From NCBI GenBank assembly GCA_028622995.1, contig JAJQJQ010000021.1, forward strand, positions 2,604,001 to 2,668,000: 64,000 nt of DNA. Reading direction: 5' to 3'. Positions 25,023-36,179 of this stretch are shown here, in pieces. The notes under the pieces were generated by a model. The model did not search any database and was not told the origin of the DNA. It saw only the letters and a program-made list of their open reading frames with translations. The translations under genes and the position numbers were made by a program. Positions within the stretch are counted from its first letter, which is position 1. Each line of letters starts with the position of its first letter. Source of the stretch: Panagrolaimus kolymaensis. Taxonomy: Eukaryota > Nematoda > Chromadorea > Rhabditida > Panagrolaimidae.

Positions 25023-25411
25023 TTTAATCAGCTGATTCTTTTCTGCCAAAATAAAGCTTTCAATAATGTCCAAACAAAAATTGACAAAGAAAATTATAAA
25101 ATTTAGTCAACAACATAAAAGCGTAAAAAAGCAACAATGTATCAAAATGAAAAGCGTTCATTTTCATTTTTTGTGGTCTCATTTTTCTCTATTTTTCATC
25201 AATAACGCATGAATCACTTATTTTTTTGGACTTTTAAAAGTGACGAGTAAATTTGTCTTTATTTTATTTTAAATAAACCTCCTCATATTCTTCCTTTATT
25301 TAAGTGTTATCAGAGTTTCCATTAAAATGGATTTGGTTGTATGTATCATTGACTTGTTAACAAAATAAAAATTAAACAACTTTATTCAATCACACATCCA
25401 TACTATTACAA
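25023..25411. other. Intergenic region
   Basis: Between the membrane protein gene and the 3' end of the MSP gene. It includes the MSP 3' flank at about 25375-25411, a copy of which sits at 46.2-46.3 kb. No gene seen. Confidence 0.5.
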
Positions 25412-25911
25412 TTACAATAAACAAAAATATTCAAACAACGAATGCTTGAGTAGCAGTATTTTTAGGAGCTGGATTAAGTTTAAATCAGGAACACGTGGAA
25501 GAAGAAGATTGAATTTGGTATAAACTCGAGTTAATGGAGCATTGGTGATTGTTGTAGCAAATATTTTCTTTCCAATAATATTAATTTGCTTTTGAGTTGT
25601 TGGAATTGGAGCGAAACCATTTGGAAATAATAAATTTTCAGCAACCACACGAATTCGACGTCCAGCAAAATCATTTGGATCTCGATGCCAATTTTCTGCA
25701 GGTGTAATCACAAGTGTAACATCCGTTGATGATTTAGGTTCAATAACTCCATATGAATTTGAAAAAAGCATTACAGCAAAATCACGTCTACGTAAACGAA
25801 ATAATACACGTTCATTATCACGATTGAAAAGTTTGATTGTAGCAATTTGAGGTCGACGATATCCATCAGATCCATCTATCGATAACTTTTGAAACTCCAG
25901 TGTTGTACAAG
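25412..25911 (-). CDS. MSP-domain exon (major sperm protein / VAP fold)
   Basis: The minus-strand frame after a TTTGTTTCAG acceptor at 25912 encodes about 166 residues. TIKLFNRDNERVLFRLRR followed by NSYGVIEPKSSTDVTLVI matches the core of MSP/VAP domains (polar binding face, then NxGVIxPxxS). A Pro-poor, hydrophobic tail ends EYFCLL. It lies directly downstream of the Ser/Thr kinase on the same strand and could be its C-terminal exon, making a kinase-MSP fusion. However, the kinase exon ends in phase 2 (AG|GTACTA) while this exon needs one leading base, so the join breaks frame. The frame also stays open upstream to an ATG at 25990 through the intron. Either the genes are separate or the fusion is broken. 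The 3' 300 bp is duplicated at 45981-46297. Confidence 0.6.
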
Positions 25912-26021
25912 CTGAAACAAATGGTAAGTAAGCATCATACAAATATGAAGAGAGAGAAAAAACACACTTATAATAAGAACATGAAAACATATTGAATATT
26001 TAGTTGAAAGATAAATAGTAC

Positions 26022-27175
26022 CTCATATTTGGGATTCTTGTTGCAAATTGTGCAAGTTTCATTGATATTTTTTCTTCCATAGGGTAATCATTGCATACAT
26101 AAACGCCTGGAGTAGGTTCCACTGGAAGAGGTTTAAATAATGGTTGAGATGGAACTTTTTGCAAATATTTGTGACCCATAACATTTGTAAGACGTTTAGC
26201 AGGATCAACTTGTAAGAGACAAAGAACAAAGTTTTTGGCAACTGGATCGGTGATTCCTTTGAGATTTGGTGGTTTGTTTAAAGCAGCACTTTGAATTTTT
26301 TCATCAGTTTCACCAGGAAATGGTTCGTCTCGTTGAAGTAAACATGCAATCACGACTCCATATGACCATAAATCAGAAGCAAGCCCTGCTTTTTTTCTTT
26401 GATAAACTTCAGGAGCACAAAATGTAGCATTTTGAAGTGGCAGATCAGTATTACCCTTTTCGATGCTTCGAGAGAAACCAAAATCTATGAGTTTAACATG
26501 ACCAGTAAGATTGAAGACAATATTGTCACACTTCATATCACTAAAAATGCAATGAATTAACGAAAAAAATCAATAGCGTATAAAATAAACTTACCCATGT
26601 GTTAATTTTCGATCATGTAAAAATTTCAAAGCATCAGCTATTTGATATGCAATCACTTGTTTGGCTCTAGCAGAAATATTCGATATATAATTTGTATTTT
26701 TAAAAGCATAGATATGATAATTTAATGTTCCACCTTTGAAATATTCCATTATTAAACACCATGAAAGCCCATGATTGAAACCACTATAAAGAAGCTTTGG
26801 AAAATATTTACAGCCCAAAGATAAAACATTGACTTCTGCTTGCACTTCTTCCAATGATGACACAAATACAAAATTTTTTTCCACAAGATCACGTTCTTTA
26901 GCATTAATTGTGACAGTCCAAACTTCACCATAACTTCCTTTACCAACTATGGCTATCTCTTGTACTTTAAATACAAATCTAAGGCATGAGATTTCGATAA
27001 ACTTTCTGAAACGATAAAATTTATTAAAGACAAAAAAATTCTTTGCGGTAAAGAAAAAATTGGGTTAATGAAATATTACTTACTCATATTCTTTTTTCCA
27101 TTCTTTGTTGCATATCCACCATTTATTTTGATGAAGTCTATAAATATTTGGAGGAGTGAGATCATTTTTATGCAT
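26022..27175 (-). CDS. Ser/Thr protein kinase
   Basis: Exons on the minus strand: 27084-27175, 26595-27005 and 26022-26540, together about 340 residues to the last donor. The start at 27175 gives MHKNDLTPPNIYRLHQNKWW. Kinase motifs in order: glycine loop GKGSYGEVW, a probable ATP Lys in DLVEKNF, alphaC Glu in EEVQAEV, hinge IMEYFKGGTL, catalytic loop HGDMKCDN, magnesium loop DFGFS, APEVY, DLWSYGVV, and Arg in DPAKRLTNV. The catalytic-loop Arg of HRD is Gly (HGD), which removes the usual link to activation-loop phosphorylation. The other residues needed for catalysis are present. The subfamily is unclear. Downstream lies the MSP-domain exon, possibly the C-terminal part but out of frame as it stands. 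Confidence 0.83.
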
Positions 27176-27779
27176 AATTCATAGATAAAGGTAAACGTCG
27201 TCACTAAAGCTTCAAACAGATGAAATCTGACATAATTGATTTTTTCAATATGCAAATTTTAGTGAAATTTTAATTTTCCGCATAAAAAATTTAATAAAAG
27301 TTATGATGTCGAGGAATTATTGGGAGAACATGACAAAACTTCATTTCATCAAAATTGGTAAAGTTTTGTGAAACTGGATGGTCAAGTTCGTTTTCAATAT
27401 ATCTTTTCGTCCGTTTTTTTCTTCTCAATGGAACGCTTGACAAAAAGCTGATATCGAAACATTTCCTAACGATGGCTGACAAAAAAAGCATTAATGTTCC
27501 CTGCTTCAAAATATTTCTCCTTTTTTTCTTGAAGCATAAATGAGTAAAGGCTACAGAATACAGAAAACTTCGTCAATTCAATCTTGCAATATTAAATGTA
27601 AGCAATGATAGATAGAGAGTAAAAAAATGTTGTACTGTAGCAATTTATTACATTAAATAAAAAAGCACATTAATAAAAAAATCAATCAATAAATACAAAA
27701 AAGAAAACAAGTGAAAGGAAAAAAATATAAAAACCAAACAAAATATCCCTATCTAAAAACAATGAAAAATCAAATACTA
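27176..27779. other. Intergenic region
   Basis: Contains open frames of 62-72 codons at 27291-27543 on both strands, with no domain. No convincing gene. Confidence 0.45.
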
Positions 27780-29144
27780 TTAGTCGGAGAAGTGTTCTTT
27801 CCATAGCCATTTTTGATAAGGATTTTCATCATCACATGTTTGTAATTTTGCTTCAGATGAACCAGAATCTTCAGCAGCTGTGACACAAGTATTTGCTCAA
27901 AGAGCCATAATTTGTTGAGTTTTATTACTAGATTTTGGATTTTTAGCTTCACCCCATACATCGTTATCAGGAAGCAATGGAAAGCTTTTAGGGATATCAT
28001 AAGCAACATTTTTCATAAACCAATCAAACGATTTGCATTGAAGATTTTTACGAAGTTCAAGTTGAGCAGAAATATCACCAGGATTACGATGGTGAGCTTG
28101 AGGTTCACGAATGTAATAATATTTTTCATATTCATCCATCCATGCTTTGACTACACGAACCATATTCTAAAACAACGAAAGTTAAAAACAAAACAAAAAG
28201 AGTCGTAATCTTACTGTTGAAATAACTGGTTTACCAGTGAGTTTACCAAATCCATAAGGCATATGATTACGATAGACATGACCGACATGAGAGCATGAAA
28301 TAAAAAGAATTCCTCCGCCACACATCCATATTTTGAATGAAAGTTCATACTGTTCACCACCCTTAAATTTGTAAGCCAGGATCATAATAGCCAAGTTCAG
28401 CAAACCACTTCTTATCGATGGCAAAAAGATCTCCAGCATAAGTTGGTGAACGGAATGGTTGAGAATTATGTTGTCGAGCATTCTTTTCTTCTCTTGAAAT
28501 TTCTGTTTCTTTATACAATAGTCCCCATTCAAATGTTCCACGAAAATGAACATCAGCAGCACCATAAACTCGACGATATTCCCATGTTGTCATATCGATT
28601 CCATCAATAACAGGAACAGTCATCACCTATCTGAAAATTGCAACGGGTGAGAAATAAAGTAAAAGAAGATGAGAAACTAACCGATTTCCTCGAATTGGAG
28701 CTAATAGAGGTACAAGCAATTTCGGTTAACTTCACAATGAGCATCAAAGAATATAACAACATCAGAGGTTGCAGCCGTAGCGCCAATTGTTTTTGTTCGA
28801 ATTAGACCTTCACGTTCTTTGTTTCGAACAAACTTGACAATACCATTGAATTGTTTGATGCAATAATTGAGTTTTTCTTTCAAATGATCTGAAAAAATCA
28901 TCAGTAAATGAGAGCTGCAATAACATCATATAAGCATACCTTTATCACTGAAATCATCAACTAAAATAATTTCTTTGAGATATTTTGAATCAGAACGCTT
29001 GAGCACAGAATGAACGGTTCGAAGCAATGGTGACCATCCTTCATTATGAAAAGCAATGACAACACTAGCTGTTGGTAGATCTTCAGGATAATCCCAATAT
29101 TTAATTGAATGATGAGATCGAGATTTAACCATTTTTGACATCAT
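27780..29144 (-). pseudogene. Polypeptide GalNAc-transferase (GT27), disabled
   Basis: Would start mucin-type O-glycosylation in the Golgi. Minus-strand exons carry the GT-A domain: [29 protein letters not shown], the metal-binding DxH in [39 protein letters not shown], then [12 protein letters not shown] (the acceptor-site motif) and [15 protein letters not shown]. Four lesions are visible: loss of one base in the Trp codon after EVN (about 28717), an in-frame stop at the exon start near 28624-28630, an extra base with TAA at about 28361-28368 where QIWGGE is expected, and a TGA at 27897-27899 before ANTCVTAAEDSG. The final stop is 27780-27782. The N-terminal membrane anchor and most of the ricin lectin domain are missing. 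It looks closest to the GALNT7/10-like branch, which is tentative. Assembly indels could explain some lesions but hardly all. Confidence 0.78.
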
Positions 29145-29298
29145 ATTTCAAACTAAAATGAACTTTAAACAGTTAAATAACATCGTACACAAAAATTTTA
29201 CATTATTATAACAATTTAAAAAAGATAAATGAGTAAAAAAAGATAAGCTCATTTGTCAAATTCCTTGAAGTCATAAGGTGGTCGACAACGTTCTCAAC

Positions 29299-30882
29299 AT
29301 GTCAAAAAACATTCCAACCAAAAAATCTCCACAATGGTTAAAGCTAATGAAGGCAGAAGAGGAAGAAAGAAAGCGTCGGAAACAAATGGAAGTGAAGGCA
29401 CGTGTTCTTTAATAATTTTTAAAAATCATCGATAAGTTTTCAGGATCTTATAGCATTGAAAGAAGACTTTGGTCAAAAAAGAGGAAAAGAAGAAGATGAA
29501 GATGAAGATGCTCCAACAGTATACCAGAATATTAAAGGGAATTCATACCCCATGATTGAACATCTCCTCACCAATATTTATATCCCGAGCAAATATAATG
29601 AAGAAGCTGCAACACGGGAACTCAAAATTGTTCCAAAAGATGATATGTGGGCTTTTCAACACATTGGTGCTCCATTTCCTGAAAATCCTGTCAAGGTGGT
29701 AAACGAGCAAAATATGTATGTTGCATTATGGTATAAACATGGAAAACCTATTTTTGGTATGTCTTTTCATTTTACTTCTTTTTTATTTTTTATCCTTACC
29801 TTTTTATAGGACGAGCATGGAACAATGGTGGATTGATGGAATGTTCATTCCTTTATCTAAAGACTGAACTCACCGGTGCTAAAGATCTTGGTGGTCAAAT
29901 TCAAATCCTTCAATACAAAGGCGACCACAATACTCTTGGTTACTGGTACGAATGGATCAAATACAAAGATCGTTTTGAAAACATCGATGATCGCCAACTT
30001 CTCAAGTGTGGTGATTCCTTACCAATCTATTGGAAAAAAAGGGCTGGTGGTCCTCTTGTTGGTTTCCTCGACAACAAAACTGAAGAAGCTCACTTCTCTC
30101 ATGATGGAGTCGTTGAAAACGTAAGTTCTTTCTCTTGTTTTTTTTACTATTGCCTTTTTTCAGATCACTGGAAAGGCTCTCGACAACATGTTTATCATTG
30201 TCCGAAACTTAAAAGGTGGTCCTCATTTCTGTGAATGCAAAATGTGTTTACATCTTCCTCCTTATATGGGAGATAGAATATATGAAAATTGGTGGATGGA
30301 TATCCGTGCTGGTGATCCATTTCCTGCTCGTCCACTTGTTAAAGCTCTGGGTAAACCTCTTGAAACAATAAAAGGGGAAAAGAAAAATCAACATGTTGCA
30401 TTATGGTATCAACAAGGTGAACCTGTTTGTGGTCGTATCTGGAAACAGGGTGGAAAAGTATGTTTAGTTATTAATATTTTGAAGATCAGGTTTTAATCTC
30501 TATTTTTTATGTCGCTGCCAACTTTGGATGGTTCAACAACGAATACAAAGCAAACATTGGATCAATTCAAATCCTCCTTGAACTACCTGAGCATGTTCGT
30601 GGTTTCGACTACGCATGGAAGCCATTCAAGGAAGCTGCAGTTTTTGGTGAAAAAGAATGGAATCCTGTTCACGTTGATCACCACAAGGGTGATATCTCTC
30701 CATGCGTATTGAACGTTGAAGGTGGTAAACAAATTCTTGGAAAGGTTGATGTCCGCAATGAACGTGCTACCGTCGCATTCAATGGGAAAGAACATATCTT
30801 CGTTGGTCCAACCGTTCATCCATTCATGGTTTTATGTCGTAAGGATCGAAGACATATTAAGCTTAACATTTGTCAATTATAA
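29299..30882 (+). CDS. Unrecognised protein with two repeated domains
   Basis: Exons 29299-29391, 29444-29756, 29810-30120, 30164-30457 and 30490-30882, about 467 residues. An N-terminal basic/acidic coil ([21 protein letters not shown]) is followed by two related domains of about 200 residues. Shared marks are [14 protein letters not shown] versus [31 protein letters not shown] versus [16 protein letters not shown], and GGQIQIL versus IGSIQILL. The (K/Q)HG(K/E)P(I/V)xGRxW element faintly resembles DM9-type lectin repeats, but I would not assign it. No signal peptide, so probably cytosolic. The last intron is odd: homologous coding resumes at 30511 just after TTTTTTAT, with no AG. The nearest AG makes a 32-nt intron and adds VLISIFY. 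Confidence 0.68.
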
Positions 30883-31138
30883 TTATAGTATGTAAATAAA
30901 TATTTTTCTCTCGTGTGCTTATTAATCAAAGTTAATACTTTGTGGGAAACCTTATTTCAAACTTAAGCTTAATAACTTAAATATTTGTAAGAATGTCAAC
31001 TAACTTACCAATCTTTCAGGTCATAACATCTTGAAGCTTCTGGATCATCATCCTGTTATCACTAAAGATCATTATGTTTCAATCGCTAAAACTTGACATA
31101 TGATAAGAGAGAGAATAAGTAAGTTTCTTTTCCTTACT

Positions 31139-32190
31139 TCAACGAGCAACGACTTCAGGAAAATATTGTCGGCTTGGTTCCATTTCAACAACATGTAAAC
31201 CTTTACGTTCAGCCAATTGTTGATGAGTTTCTTGATTCAAAAGACCAGTGATGAAAGCATGAGTTAGAGCCAAATAGTTCCTTGTATTTCCTTCAACTTT
31301 GACATAATTATCTTTGATTCCAAGAAGTTCACAAATTTTTTGAAGTCGAGGATGACAATGAAGACCAAACCCTTCAGGACGACGTTGAGCAAAAACTTTG
31401 GTATTTCGGCATTCAGCATAAAAATCTTGAAAAATTGTACGATTCTCAAGGAATTCAACAAAAAATAATTTTCTTGCAGCCATAGTCATTCCTTTGATAA
31501 TTGCATGATTAGTTCGATGAATGCCAGATTTTCCAACAGCATAACCACACAGGCCATTACCATTTCCAGTAAACACAAGAGCAGCCATTGTATGAACACG
31601 GCCAAAAATTTTCGTCATGTTTGATGTACGTTTAACCTAAAAAAAAGAGTGTATGAAAAATCATTGTGATATGCATAGTTAAGAACATACTTCAAGGCAA
31701 TAAGTTTGAAAATCATCAAATGATACATCACCAATAGGAGGTGGAGGGTCAAGCTTTTATCCAACAACATGATGACCACTGAAACCTCTTTCAAGTGGAT
31801 GGAGTTTTTCATTGCGTCGTCGTTTATTTGTCGTTCCACTTTCTTGAAGTCTTGTACGAACAGATAATTCCGATTGTTTGATTTCATCTTCAGTTTGTTC
31901 TTGAACGATTGCAGGATGAAGTTTGAAGTCCTTGTTCATATGAAGCATTAAAACCAGGAAATTGAATCTTTAAAGGACCTAAAATCAAATGGTAAGTTAC
32001 ATAAAAAAGAAATAAAGCAAAACAAACTTGATCCAATTGTATAAAATTTATCTAAATGACGAATTGGTTGACGAGTACTTCGACGACCTTTCTTTTGCCC
32101 AGATTTTGAAACAGATGTAATAGTTTTCCATAATGTATTTCCAGTTCTTCTCCTAAAAATCAACGAATTAGTAAGTGAACATATTTTCAT
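31139..32190 (-). pseudogene. mrps-5: Mitochondrial ribosomal protein uS5m (MRPS5), disabled copy
   Basis: Small-subunit mitoribosomal protein. Minus-strand exons are 32028-32190, 31691-31978 and 31139-31636. Exon 1 starts with a basic presequence-like stretch (MKICSLTNSLIFRRRTGN) and QKKGRRSTR. Exon 2 gives PLKIQFPGFNA, then in another frame FKLHPAIVQEQTEDE and EKLHPLERGFSGHH. Exon 3 carries the S5 core: TGNGNGLCGYAVGKS, RTIFQDFYAE, EGFGLHCHPRLQKICELLGIKD, and the conserved end NQETHQQLAERKGLHVVEM. Two lesions: exon 2 is one base off between about 31945 and 31978, and TAA at 31757-31759 interrupts GHHVVG...KLDPPPIG. The gene is expected to be essential, and in C. elegans mrps-5 controls mitochondrial protein balance. 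An intact copy should exist elsewhere, or these are sequence errors. Confidence 0.82.
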
Positions 32191-32841
32191 GTTTTTTTTT
32201 TTACCGAATATAGAAACATCAACTAAAAAAATGATGAAAAGAGTTGGAAAGAAAAAATGGAGGCAGCTAAAAAAGACTGTAGCAGCAGCAATCGTTCGCG
32301 GTGGGACCTCGGAGGCTTTAAAAAGGTGTGGGTGATTCATTTTTGAAAACTTTTTTTTTGTTGTATGTGAAAGGCTTCAAAATATTAAACCTTGTTTACT
32401 AATAAATCTTAAAATTTATATAATTTTTATAAGAAGCATCGATCTTAAAAACTTTTTATTTTACCACTGCATCAAACTTGATCCTTCTGTAAATAATATA
32501 ATGTGTGTTTGTATCATTTTCGAGAAAGTTGAATTGCATCAAACCCTAAACGCAAATTTTTCTTCCCTTTTTAATCTTTAATTTTTTTTATTGGATTTTT
32601 TAAAAGACCTGAAAGCTGTTAACTATAGTAAGTTTTAGTAATTAACACCAGGTGAAACTTAGAGGATAATCAATCATTTTTACACTTTTTTGAACGTTCA
32701 AAAGTAAAAAGTAAAAAATAAACTTCAAATAAGAAACGATGACGGTTTTTGAATTATATGAAAAAAATTTATAAATATAATAGATTGCAGCTGGCGACAT
32801 TTTTATTTTTTGCCACCGCTATTATTAATGTCCTCGATGTT
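32191..32841. other. Intergenic region up to the hAT element
   Basis: AT-rich, no gene seen. The 130-codon minus frame overlapping 31948-32340 mostly reads through the S5 first exon and its upstream flank. The last 8 bases (32834-32841, TCGATGTT) are the left copy of the transposon target duplication. Confidence 0.5.
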
Positions 32842-32972
32842 CAGTGTTCTTACTTTGCCTTTTTGTCGCGCCACGCGCCGCGCGCCAGAAAATTTACATA
32901 ACCGCACCAAGCACCGCGCCAAGCGCCAGGATTCCGAAATTGAGCACCAGCGCCGCGCCAAGCGCCAACAAT
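32842..32972. repeat. hAT left terminal and subterminal repeats
   Basis: Thirteen-base terminal repeat, then several degenerate copies of GCGCCA(A/C)GC(A/G)CC. Clusters of short subterminal motifs like this are where hAT transposases bind in well-studied elements; here that role is inferred. Confidence 0.8.
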
Positions 32973-33099
32973 TTTTTTAAATTATTTTTTTAACAGAATT
33001 TTTTTTTTGTATATTATAATGCAATTTTATAACTTTTTTGTTTAAAAAAATATATTTATTTGTATAATATAACACTAAATACATAAATTTTAATATTTT

Positions 33100-36000
33100 T
33101 TAAAGTTGCAAAAGTTTTTCAAGAATCAGTTCATTAACTAAAGATTGATTTGAAGAAATGAGAACACGAAGTTTTAAAAGTTTTGATTTGCTTTTACTTT
33201 TTTTACAATTTCCATGAATTGTTAACTGTGAAAAAGTCCTCTCGACGGCGGCGGATGTTGCAGGTATGTGGAGAATTTTCATTGAAATTTCAAATAACGT
33301 GGGCATTTGCTTTGCATATGTAAAAATTAATTTAAAAGATTCCGAATCGTTCCAAGTTCCACCGAGAGCCATTGATAAAAAGGTTTGAAGTTCAGCCCCA
33401 ACTTTATTTTTTTCAGGATTTTGTGATGCTACGATGGTTGGTGTTTGAATATTAAATCCAAAAGGACTTTTTTGCGTAACATTTGGGATTTGAATTACTT
33501 CAACATCTCCTCCAAGAAATATGTTAGGTGCCTGTAAAAGATATTTTATAACAAGAACTAAAATCTTTACATTACCAGTGGTCCAAAAATTTTAAACAAA
33601 TCTTCAATTTGGAGAGTTTCAATATTCGGGAATAGAAGCGTCGTCGTGGGGTCAAGGAGTGCGGCAGCCGCAAAAATTTTATCTCCTTTCTCTTCTAATG
33701 TACCCAACACATCATTAAAACGAGTTTCGATCGCTTTAATTAATGAATCAACAACGGCATTGAAATTAATTGAAGGATGTGGCTTAAGCTTTTTTCGCTT
33801 TTCCTGAAAAAAATACTGATTTCTTTGAAAAAAAAATTACAAAAAAAACAAACATGAAGATTTCTTTTGATGTTATATATACCAGGGTATAATAATGATA
33901 AAGTGGGCTTTGAGTCGGCCTGAATCGTAGTGGTGAAATGCGCAATATCATCAGTAAGTAAAACTATGTTTTCCATGGCATTAATTGTTGAACCAGTCAA
34001 TGTTGGCCATGAATGAGAAAGGGCTATTAAATTAACATGATCTTTAAGCAATAGGACCCTTTTATAGGTTAAAGTGAGCGACGACCATCTTGTAGCATTT
34101 GGAAAAATAAGGCGGAGGTTTGATTTTTTAGCTAATTCAGCCGTAGCTATATGTGATCGAGAAAATGGCCGGATAGTTTTAAAGACTGCTTTCCGAATTT
34201 CCATTAATTCTTCTGTTTGGAAAACATCCTTTTGCACAAGTTGAAGTCTGTGGGCGGCACAGTGGATTCGATTTGGAAGATCAATGAATTCAATATTATC
34301 AAAAAAATCGTCATAATTTCCTTCCTTGCCATCAGAAATATTTTTATCTGAATCCATGACTTTATCACTATCACTAGAATCTTCTGATTCAGATAAATCT
34401 TCAAATTCTTTTTCGTTGGCTTCAGCTTCAAGGAAAGGTTGACTAAAATTTTTTAATTCTTTTAAAATTGATTTGCTAAAGGAAAATTCAAGAGCCGTTT
34501 TAAAAGAGAAAACCACTCATTATTATTAGTTAACTCACTTGAAAGCTGAAACCATATTATATGCACCATCTGTTACAATTCTGGACAAATAACTCAAATT
34601 TGCGCCACCAGATTCTAATGATTCTTGTAATGAACGGCGCAAATAGGTGCTTGTATGACTTCCATCAAGTTGAACTAAGTCAAAACTAAATACCACAATT
34701 TTTTTCAATGTTTGGTCGACAAAATGGATGGATATAGCAAGATATGAATTTACCATTGATTTGGTTGTCCCACAATCAGCGGTAACAGAAAAATAAGCTT
34801 TTTTGTCAAAGCAGTTATTTTTTAAATAACGATGAAGAGCTTCTAATCGTTTTTTCATCAAACTCCGAAGCTTTTTTTCTTTGGGTGCATCAAAATCAGG
34901 AATGAGATTTAATAACTTCTAAAAAAGGTAAGATAACGGCAAAATTTAAAATTATATTTGTTAAAAATTTTACTTGAAAATCTTCATTATTAATTAAGCG
35001 CATGGCTACAGGATTGGAAGCAAACATATTTACAAGGTATTTCTCAGCGGGTGGTGTTGAAAAATGGAGAAATAGATTGTTGTTTAGCTTCTTTTGCTCT
35101 TTTTTGGTCTGCCAACATTTTTACAATATCTTTATGTTGTCGATCAAAATGTTTTTTGACAGTTGATGATTTTGCAACATCCAAAGAAAGCTTACATTCT
35201 TGGCACTTTTTATTTGGAATGTCCAAATACGGTAAAAAAAATTTCTTTATCAAGAAAAAGAACATCGCCTAAATTAAAAAAAATTACGTTTAAAAATGGT
35301 GCATGATATTATTTTTTTCCTACAAACGTTTTGATAAAATTACCTGAGAGAGTAGTTGAATCAGTTCGTGATTTTTTTGAAGATTCATAATTAACATCAT
35401 CATTTTTGCGTTTACTTGAAGCGCTTTCAGCTTGGCTAAAATCTGCTCCATCAAGACTATCTTCCTTCCCAGAAAAAACTTGACGAACGAATTGGCTTGA
35501 ATTTAAAGCATCACTATTTTTATCACTCACAACAAACATTTGAGTATTAATGGTTTTGTTAATTTTCGTTGCATTTACCTTCTAAAAAATTAAAATCATA
35601 CTCTATTTTGCTATGCCATATTCATTTTAAATTAACTTACTGATTGCTTTTTTTTTTAAACTTTACGGCGAAGAGGGTTTGCAACAACATTTACTTCCGC
35701 ATTTTCGAAGTTTTTATCACCACGTGATGGTCCATGAAGCGGTTGTTCTTGAATACTATCTTTAGAGCAAATGGAAAAATTATCAAAAAGATTTTCAATG
35801 GGTATATTTAATATTAATTCATTAAACCAAGGTGGAATTAAGGAATCGACTAAATTTTAAAGATTAATTTATTGGATAAATTTTTTTAAAATCAACTTAC
35901 AGGAAGATAAATCAACGTATACACCTTCATTACTAAATGAATGATCATTTATTGTTTGGTTTTGAGCAAATTGTTTTGGACATGGTGAACCACGATTATC

Positions 36001-36122
36001 AAGGCATCTAATGAAATTTTAATATAAATATATAATTGTTAATTTTATTTAAAAAAAACCCACTCATTATCGGAGGAATCATTCAGCAAACCTCTTCTTT
36101 CTCCAAATCTTATCAAATCCAT
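33100..36122 (-). CDS. hAT transposase with BED zinc finger
   Basis: Multi-exon minus-strand gene, likely start 36122 (MDLIRFGERRG). Main coding blocks are about 35309-35539, 35044-35265, 34535-34861, 33740-34516 and 33100-33372. The BED finger has CQEC, then H and H in KKHFDRQHKD. The RNase H-like core shows the first Asp in FSVTADCGTTKSM, the second Asp in IVTDGAYNMV, and the C-terminal Glu in SAAVERTFSQ, the hallmark of the hAT dimerisation region. So the three catalytic acids can be seen. An acidic Ser-rich insertion lies at about 34260-34440. N-terminal exon joins are not fully resolved, and one exon near 35660 appears to hit a stop beside a long A run. Activity is therefore open. Confidence 0.85.
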
Positions 36123-36179
36123 TTCCACTCTTCTCTGAAACCCTTTATGGTCCTTTTTTTCTATATTAACATTGTTATT

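Noticed and set aside
27291..27543. Open frames of 62 and 72 codons on opposite strands
   Set aside because: They overlap each other, show no domain and have no supporting splice partners.
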